Shown in pieces: positions 58,622-64,000 of a DNA stretch of 64,000 bases. Both the position numbers and the translations under genes were made by a program. The stretch lies in NCBI RefSeq assembly GCF_000143535.2, contig NC_037322.1, positions 1,488,001-1,552,000 of the forward strand. The letters are read 5' to 3'. The notes below the pieces were generated by a model. It worked only from the letters and a program-made list of their open reading frames with translations, was not told where the DNA came from and did not search any database. The DNA comes from Botrytis cinerea B05.10. Its lineage: Eukaryota > Ascomycota > Leotiomycetes > Helotiales > Sclerotiniaceae. Position 1 is the first letter of the stretch; each line of letters opens with the position of its first letter.

Positions 58622-61600
58622 ATTTACTATCATTATTGTTTGGCGCAAGGGAGGGTGTTTGAGAACAGTCACAACAAGAAGGATACCATGGGCATACTTT
58701 CCGAGGGGGTTTGGAGATTGTTTCAAATCATTTTCAATTTCATCAGGACCTTACACGGGATATTGCAAAAATACGAACTACCTAGATTTTCGATAGCTCA
58801 GCGCTTGGATTCAAACTCATCAGTCATCATCAGTCATCAACCATAAATGAATTATTCCAGAAAAAAACCGACGTGCATGCGCGGATGTCAGATGTCAGCA
58901 CGAACCTGCATTTTTGGTATCATATTGTACTACTGCACTATTCATCACCCATATACACTACCACACTAAAAGATTCTTCCGGTTCAGATCCAAGCAATTA
59001 CATGGCTCCATATGTCAAAGAAAGTTGTTAGGTTGGGGGTCGCTGATGGTTCCACAACCGGATGTACGATGCACGACCGACCGCACGAATTCGAATACAA
59101 GATTGGGAGATGGGATGCTGAGCGCTCGTTCACGCGGCCATTGGGAAGTGCAGTCGCGATGCTGATTGCCCTGCCTTGCATTGCATCGGCTCAACTGTTC
59201 CCTTTTTCCCCTTTACTTTCTGTATTTCTGGAATCTTGCTTACTTGCTTGTTTGGTCGTGTTGTGTTGCTTTACGCCGTGTGATTATACTCGGTGTCGTT
59301 TTGGGAGAATTTTCCACTTTTTTTTTTTTTGCAATTTGCAAAATCCCGATGGTTTGGATTCGAACCTCGGCCGCTTTCAATATCAACTCATCACATGTAC
59401 TTTTACAAACAGTTGGGGCAATTTTGCTGAGAGTGAGATCTCAATGGTATCCATCGATTTATTGTTTTGGACGTTTTACTTTCTGTTTCTTTTTCTTTGG
59501 TAATCTTGTTTTATAGTTTCTCTTTTGTTTGTTCTTTTTATATTTCCTTCAACGTATGAATACCCTTTTCAAATTCTATAATCCCGCCGTCAGCGGGATA
59601 CAACATCACACAAACGGTCGGTCGGCACTGGAAAGGAAAGGCTTGGTAGGATGATGGATGGATTGATGGATGAAAAAAGGGCTTGCTTTGTAGGCAAGGT
59701 CAAGGGCATGCATTCATTTGGGAAAATGCGCGATGGCTCCGGAAACGAGATGGGTTTTAAACGGCAGGCGGGTAAATATGGGATTGGGCTAATGGGATTG
59801 GATGGAAAATACATGATGAATTCTGGATCTCTTTTTTGATATCAATCTCTTTATTTTTTATTATTGTTTTCCTTCCTATATTATATGTATGAATTAGAGC
59901 TGAGTTATGTGATATGGTACACTACAGAGAGAGATTTCTATTTTCCCGTCTTTTGTAATTGGTGAAGGGGAAGGATGTTTACAAGCGAGTTGAAGCTGGA
60001 ACTACTTCGATCGTTGGATGGCCGAATTAAAATTTGGGGATTGTCAGTCGCACAGATCAGATAGATGAGATGAGATGGCATAGAAAAATAAAATTTTGCT
60101 TTGAATCGACACCGGAGTTGCACTATTTGCCTTGCCTGAACAACCATTATGAAATTTTCGTTTGCCTTGTTTTGAATTCTCTCGGTGTATCTATTCGTGC
60201 TTGCATTGCGAATTAGATGCCGGATGATGTATGCCCCCTTTCAGCTGTCTCGATCATCGTACCAGGAGTTGAAATGAATTTCAATTCTCTCAAGATCATT
60301 GGGCACCTCGTGAAATCCCGATTGGGGATATGATTCTGAATTTGGAATTAAATTATCCACATGATAGGAATTACTTGTATTTTGTTGTTTGGATGTTGGT
60401 AAGAAACTTGGGCTAGTGAATATAAACTGCGTGTAAATTAGCTTATTGGCTACTCAAATATCTAATCAATGCGTGAAATGGAACCATGGTCATTGCTGCT
60501 TAGAATGATGGATGTGATTAAGGCGGCAGGTACAAGATGAGGCTAATGCTGACTCATATAATGGAGCTAGTGGGTACGAAATTACAAAAAATAGGGTATG
60601 ATCGAATGTGAATAGTTAGTTCGCGAATATATGAATTCTAGGGTAGGGGTAAGGATGGAAGTAAGAAAGGGAGAACATTGTGCCGGGTCGATGGGACTGG
60701 ATTGGAGGGTGTGCCGTAAGCGAGAATCACAGGGGTATGGCAGGGCAGTGATGACCGGGGAGTAGTGGCCGGGGAGGAGCAGAGGTATTTGCCGTCTGTG
60801 CAGAGTAGATGTATGACTTGACGAGAAATTGGAAATAGAAGCAAAACATAAGATGGGAAATGATTTCTAACGAACTAGAGCAGATTGAGAAGGTAAGAGC
60901 AGAAAATCAGGGCATGCCCCGCTCTCCTTGTGGTTTAATCATACGTTTTTTTTGTTGCTTTGAAGGGTCTGCTTACAAGGTAATGGCTGTACTGTAAATC
61001 TGCTATCGATACCGCTCGAATGGATTGCCCATCTATTGGCTGAAAACCCGAACTGTTGGTTGGTGAAAAGATGGTCATTGGTCGGAAGGCTAAATTTCAA
61101 ATAGGACACATACCCTTGCGTCTCTAAAGGCCAGCGGGCCAAAAGTTGACCCCGCAATTAAAACTGGTCCAGACGGAGACGGGCTCGAGACGGGGCAGAT
61201 GGCTGCGTGTGTTCCGGGCAGGGGAAGAAATCGGTATTTTTAAGCGCGCGCATTTCATCCCCTAAAATTGATGTGTTGTCTTTCGATTTGTTCGGTATGT
61301 CAGATGTTGGTTCTACTGCTGGCCGTCAACATGGCTAGTTTCGGCTGACAATGCTGATCATTTGCACATCGAGATGCAATTGACAAGGGGAGCTCCCGCT
61401 GAGTCCCTTCTTGACAGACGAGGCTAATTGCACGGAGTAACACCATGAAATGCAGTTTGAACTAGGATATTTTATATTTATGCACAAGGGAGCAACCAAA
61501 TTCATGATAACCATGACCCATGATTGTCATACATGATGCATGTACAACCGTTACATTCTGGCCCGTTTCTTGCTTGTCATGCTCGTGGCAACGCTGTTGA

Positions 61601-63374
61601 TATCCTGTTTGTTATGATGGTACATAGTATACTTCGCTTCTGTACACTGGGTTGCATTTTCACCCACACTTCAAAAGAATGGCGCTGCGCCGAGTACTGC
61701 GAAGAACGCTATCTCTGTGTTACCCATGATCGAAGGTTTCAGAAGCTTTTGAAACAAACGAGCTTGAAGGTTGAGATTCGATTATATAAGCTAGCAAGCC
61801 AAGAAGTAATCATACCCAGATGGTATCGCAACGGATAGCACGGCAGTGGCACGCTCCTAAACGGCGGCTACATGCAAAAGCATCTCGCCTAGTAGTTGAA
61901 TTTTACGATAGAAGCTTTGATCTTCCTTGGGAGATCATCGTTGGTACCTGCTGTTAATCTCATCTGAGCTTGTTTCTCCCTGCTGAGGTTAGAAATAACC
62001 CCGGAAATGGTATCCATGATGTTCTGGACGATAGTGGAGAACCCAGGGAATTAACGGGACATATCATGCGATTAATAGTGGCAAGTAAGAATTCACGGAG
62101 AATGATGGACAAGGACTGGGTTGTGATCGTTCGAACGAGGATTACGTCCCTTGGTGAAAAAAGTTGAATTCAGTTCGAATCTCAAGTGTCCACCATCATA
62201 TTCTCTATCCGTTCCCCCCGCCAAGTAGTAAATGGTTAATAAGATACGAGAACCTTGTAAAAGTCGCTTTGGTGGTGCTCTTCCACTAGCTCCTTTTTAA
62301 CAAAGTACCAGGCACCACAAGATACCTGGGTTCGCTATGTAGCTTGCATCATCTATGTGTATAGATTTGGCTCTACAATGGGTGGATAAATGGAAAGATG
62401 ATTGTGAGATCATGGGGAGTGTCTTAACAAGTTTCCTCAGTAGATAGCAAGAAATTATCCGGACGTATTTTCTCGGTATTATGTCATATCTCATCATCAT
62501 CTCATTCAAAATAGAAGGTGCGTGTGCTTGATATGTTATGTTGCACATAGGAAACGAGAAAACAACTGTGATTCTTACTGAATAACGGGGTGATCGTTCC
62601 CCGACACTAAGAAAACCATCGCCTAATTCGGGGGTTTCTCCGTTCCATTACTACATTACACCCAGTCTCATTCCAGCACATTTTTCTATTCTTATACCAA
62701 TTTCCATTCTATGGCTACTACTCACATTGGCTGATTATTTAGTTCTTACTATGCATCAAATCTATTCTGTATTGTTGGCATGTTGGAAGGATAATGCGGG
62801 ATATCTTCTCATTGGTCAAGTCTACGAACTGCGATGTAAGTAAGCAATCATTTCTATGTGGGGGGATCAAAATAGTCTCACGAATAATCCCACACATCAA
62901 TACAGGGCAGCGGCAGTTGTCTGATTCGCACAGCAACAATACCTACTGTCAAAAGCTGACTAGCTGACGGGGGCTTCATCCCATCTCATCTCATCTAAAG
63001 TGCGGAATAGAATGATGATCCATGATCTAAGCCGGCAGCCCCATATACATCTATCTGACTTGGCCCCCAACATGATCAACCACCAACCTTACATAATCCT
63101 TGATCTCCAAGATATGTATTTCGTGTGAACGAACGCGCTGCGCCAAAATTCTCCACTCAAGGCTGATGGTTAGAATGCGGCAGTGCGAGCTGCAGGAAAG
63201 TCTTCAAAAGATGAAGATCGTTTCATATGTCGACATAGCCCCAGAGAGTCAATTTATTCCCCTTGCTAAGTTGTTATGCACCTATCTACTTGTATCTTTA
63301 TGTACACTAAAATACGACAGAATACGTTTTAAAAAAAAAACGTGGATGACACGCTCTTGTTATTCTGCAAGGTT
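58622..63374. other. Gene-poor spacer, 4.8 kb
   Basis: I see no convincing gene, tRNA or repeat family. A 12-T run lies at 59318-59329. A GGATTCGAACC match near 59356 was tested as a tRNA T-arm and failed. Confidence 0.5.
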
Positions 63375-63743
63375 ATGAAACCGGTTCAACCTTCTGGCAG
63401 GAGCAATGAGCCACCAAAATTAGACGACTTCCACCCCTCCATCACACCCATCACACCCATCACACCTGTCGCACCCTTCGACCATCGATTCCTTCGAGTA
63501 TCCTTCCAGTTGACTGACATCAAGCATTATACACCAAAGCTGCCTTGGACACGCTGTAATGAATTTCCGGATAGACTGCCTGGACGATCTCTCCTTACTC
63601 ATCAGAAGATGATAGCTCTTCTTATCACTAAACTCTATATTCAATACCTCCAATCTCATCGCTCCGCACTTGAAATGATTTCGGAGTTGAACCCCCTTTC
63701 GGGTTCTTCAGCGAATGTTCATTCTCGGATCGAAGCCAGTTAA
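63375..63743 (+). CDS. Doubtful 122-aa ORF
   Basis: From ATG 63375 an open frame reads MKPVQPSGRSNEPPKLDD, then a short ITPITPITP repeat encoded by an (ATCACACCC)n run, then a more ordered part (DHRFLRVSFQLTDIKHY; HQKMIALLITKLYIQYLQ). The composition is plausible for protein, but there is no family, no intron and no neighbour. It may be a chance frame. Confidence 0.27.
   Translation: MKPVQPSGRSNEPPKLDDFHPSITPITPITPVAPFDHRFLRVSFQLTDIKHYTPKLPWTRCNEFPDRLPGRSLLTHQKMIALLITKLYIQYLQSHRSALEMISELNPLSGSSANVHSRIEAS
63440..63468 (+). repeat. (ATCACACCC)n minisatellite
   Basis: Three copies of a 9-bp unit, in frame with the doubtful ORF at 63375. Confidence 0.7.
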
Positions 63744-64000
63744 GGCGGCATAGAATCCTAAGAATATCTCCACCAAAGATCTCACAGCGTCGTTCCGTTC
63801 CGCGAGGCACAGTCTGCACCTAAAATGGCAGTAGAACCATATATGGCCTACACACCATATGCAGTCCTGGTGATTGCGCATCTTTAGCGCTTAACAAATC
63901 TCTCCAAGCGGAGCATCGCGGCAAGTCAAACAAGATATTCAAGCATTATGCAGTCGGTGGAACACCTACCCACACACACACAATCGTATATGCCAGTGTT
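63744..64000. other. Non-coding edge of window
   Basis: No feature seen except a short (CA)n-like run at 63970-63981. Confidence 0.4.

Noticed and set aside
59345..59385. Possible tRNA T-arm (GGATTCGAACC)
   Set aside because: The five-base stem around the loop does not pair, and no anticodon or acceptor stem was found at suitable distances.

Overview
The window is eukaryotic nuclear DNA from a filamentous ascomycete. Genes have short introns (about 45-140 bp) with GTRWGT-type donors, CTAAC/CTGAC-like branch sites and YAG acceptors, and they code on both strands with AT-rich spacers. The gene set is typical of Pezizomycotina: a TYW4 protein with a JmjC tail, a WDR48-like protein, Atg18, Ulp1, a GSTK-like enzyme and a BIM1-like copper protein. 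The style suggests a leotiomycete such as Botrytis or Sclerotinia; that assignment is inference, not shown by the sequence.

Layout. 1-2.8 kb: gene-poor, low-complexity, G/T-rich. 2.8-6.1 kb: a serine/threonine-rich membrane glycoprotein gene (minus) and a glycosyltransferase family 25 gene (plus), divergent. 6.4-8.0 kb: a TpA-rich block holding a foldback (MITE-like) element and four copies of a 159-bp tandem repeat, which looks like repeat-induced point mutation (RIP) debris. 8.2-19.4 kb: an accessory stretch with few intact genes (a 101-aa coiled-coil protein and a 305-aa disordered protein) and several multi-exon reading frames interrupted by stops or frameshifts, which I read as decayed genes. 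20.0-22.3 kb: a GPI-anchored BIM1-like protein convergent with a kappa-class GST-like enzyme. 22.9-33.6 kb: two very large minus-strand genes, a 1521-aa DDHD-domain phospholipase with an unusual Cys/Lys-rich repetitive insert and a 1470-aa protein of unknown function. 36.4-51.6 kb: the conserved core with a phenol 2-monooxygenase-like flavoprotein, SUMO protease Ulp1, a WDR48-like WD40 protein, TYW4/Ppm2 (minus) and Atg18 (plus). Ppm2 and Atg18 share a 473-bp divergent promoter. 51.6-57.2 kb: long non-coding spacer. 57.2-58.6 kb: a C2H2 zinc-finger transcription factor. 58.6-64.0 kb: gene-poor, with one doubtful small ORF.

The intact genes are mostly housekeeping or regulatory: SUMO deconjugation and a deubiquitinase cofactor side by side, wybutosine tRNA modification, autophagy, phospholipid hydrolysis and aromatic oxidation. 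No biosynthetic cluster, CRISPR array, rRNA or convincing tRNA was seen. The most unusual parts are the 6.4-8.0 kb repeat block, the neighbouring gene graveyard, and the repeat insert in the DDHD protein. Exon boundaries were derived by hand from splice motifs and reading-frame continuity and have not been checked against transcripts.
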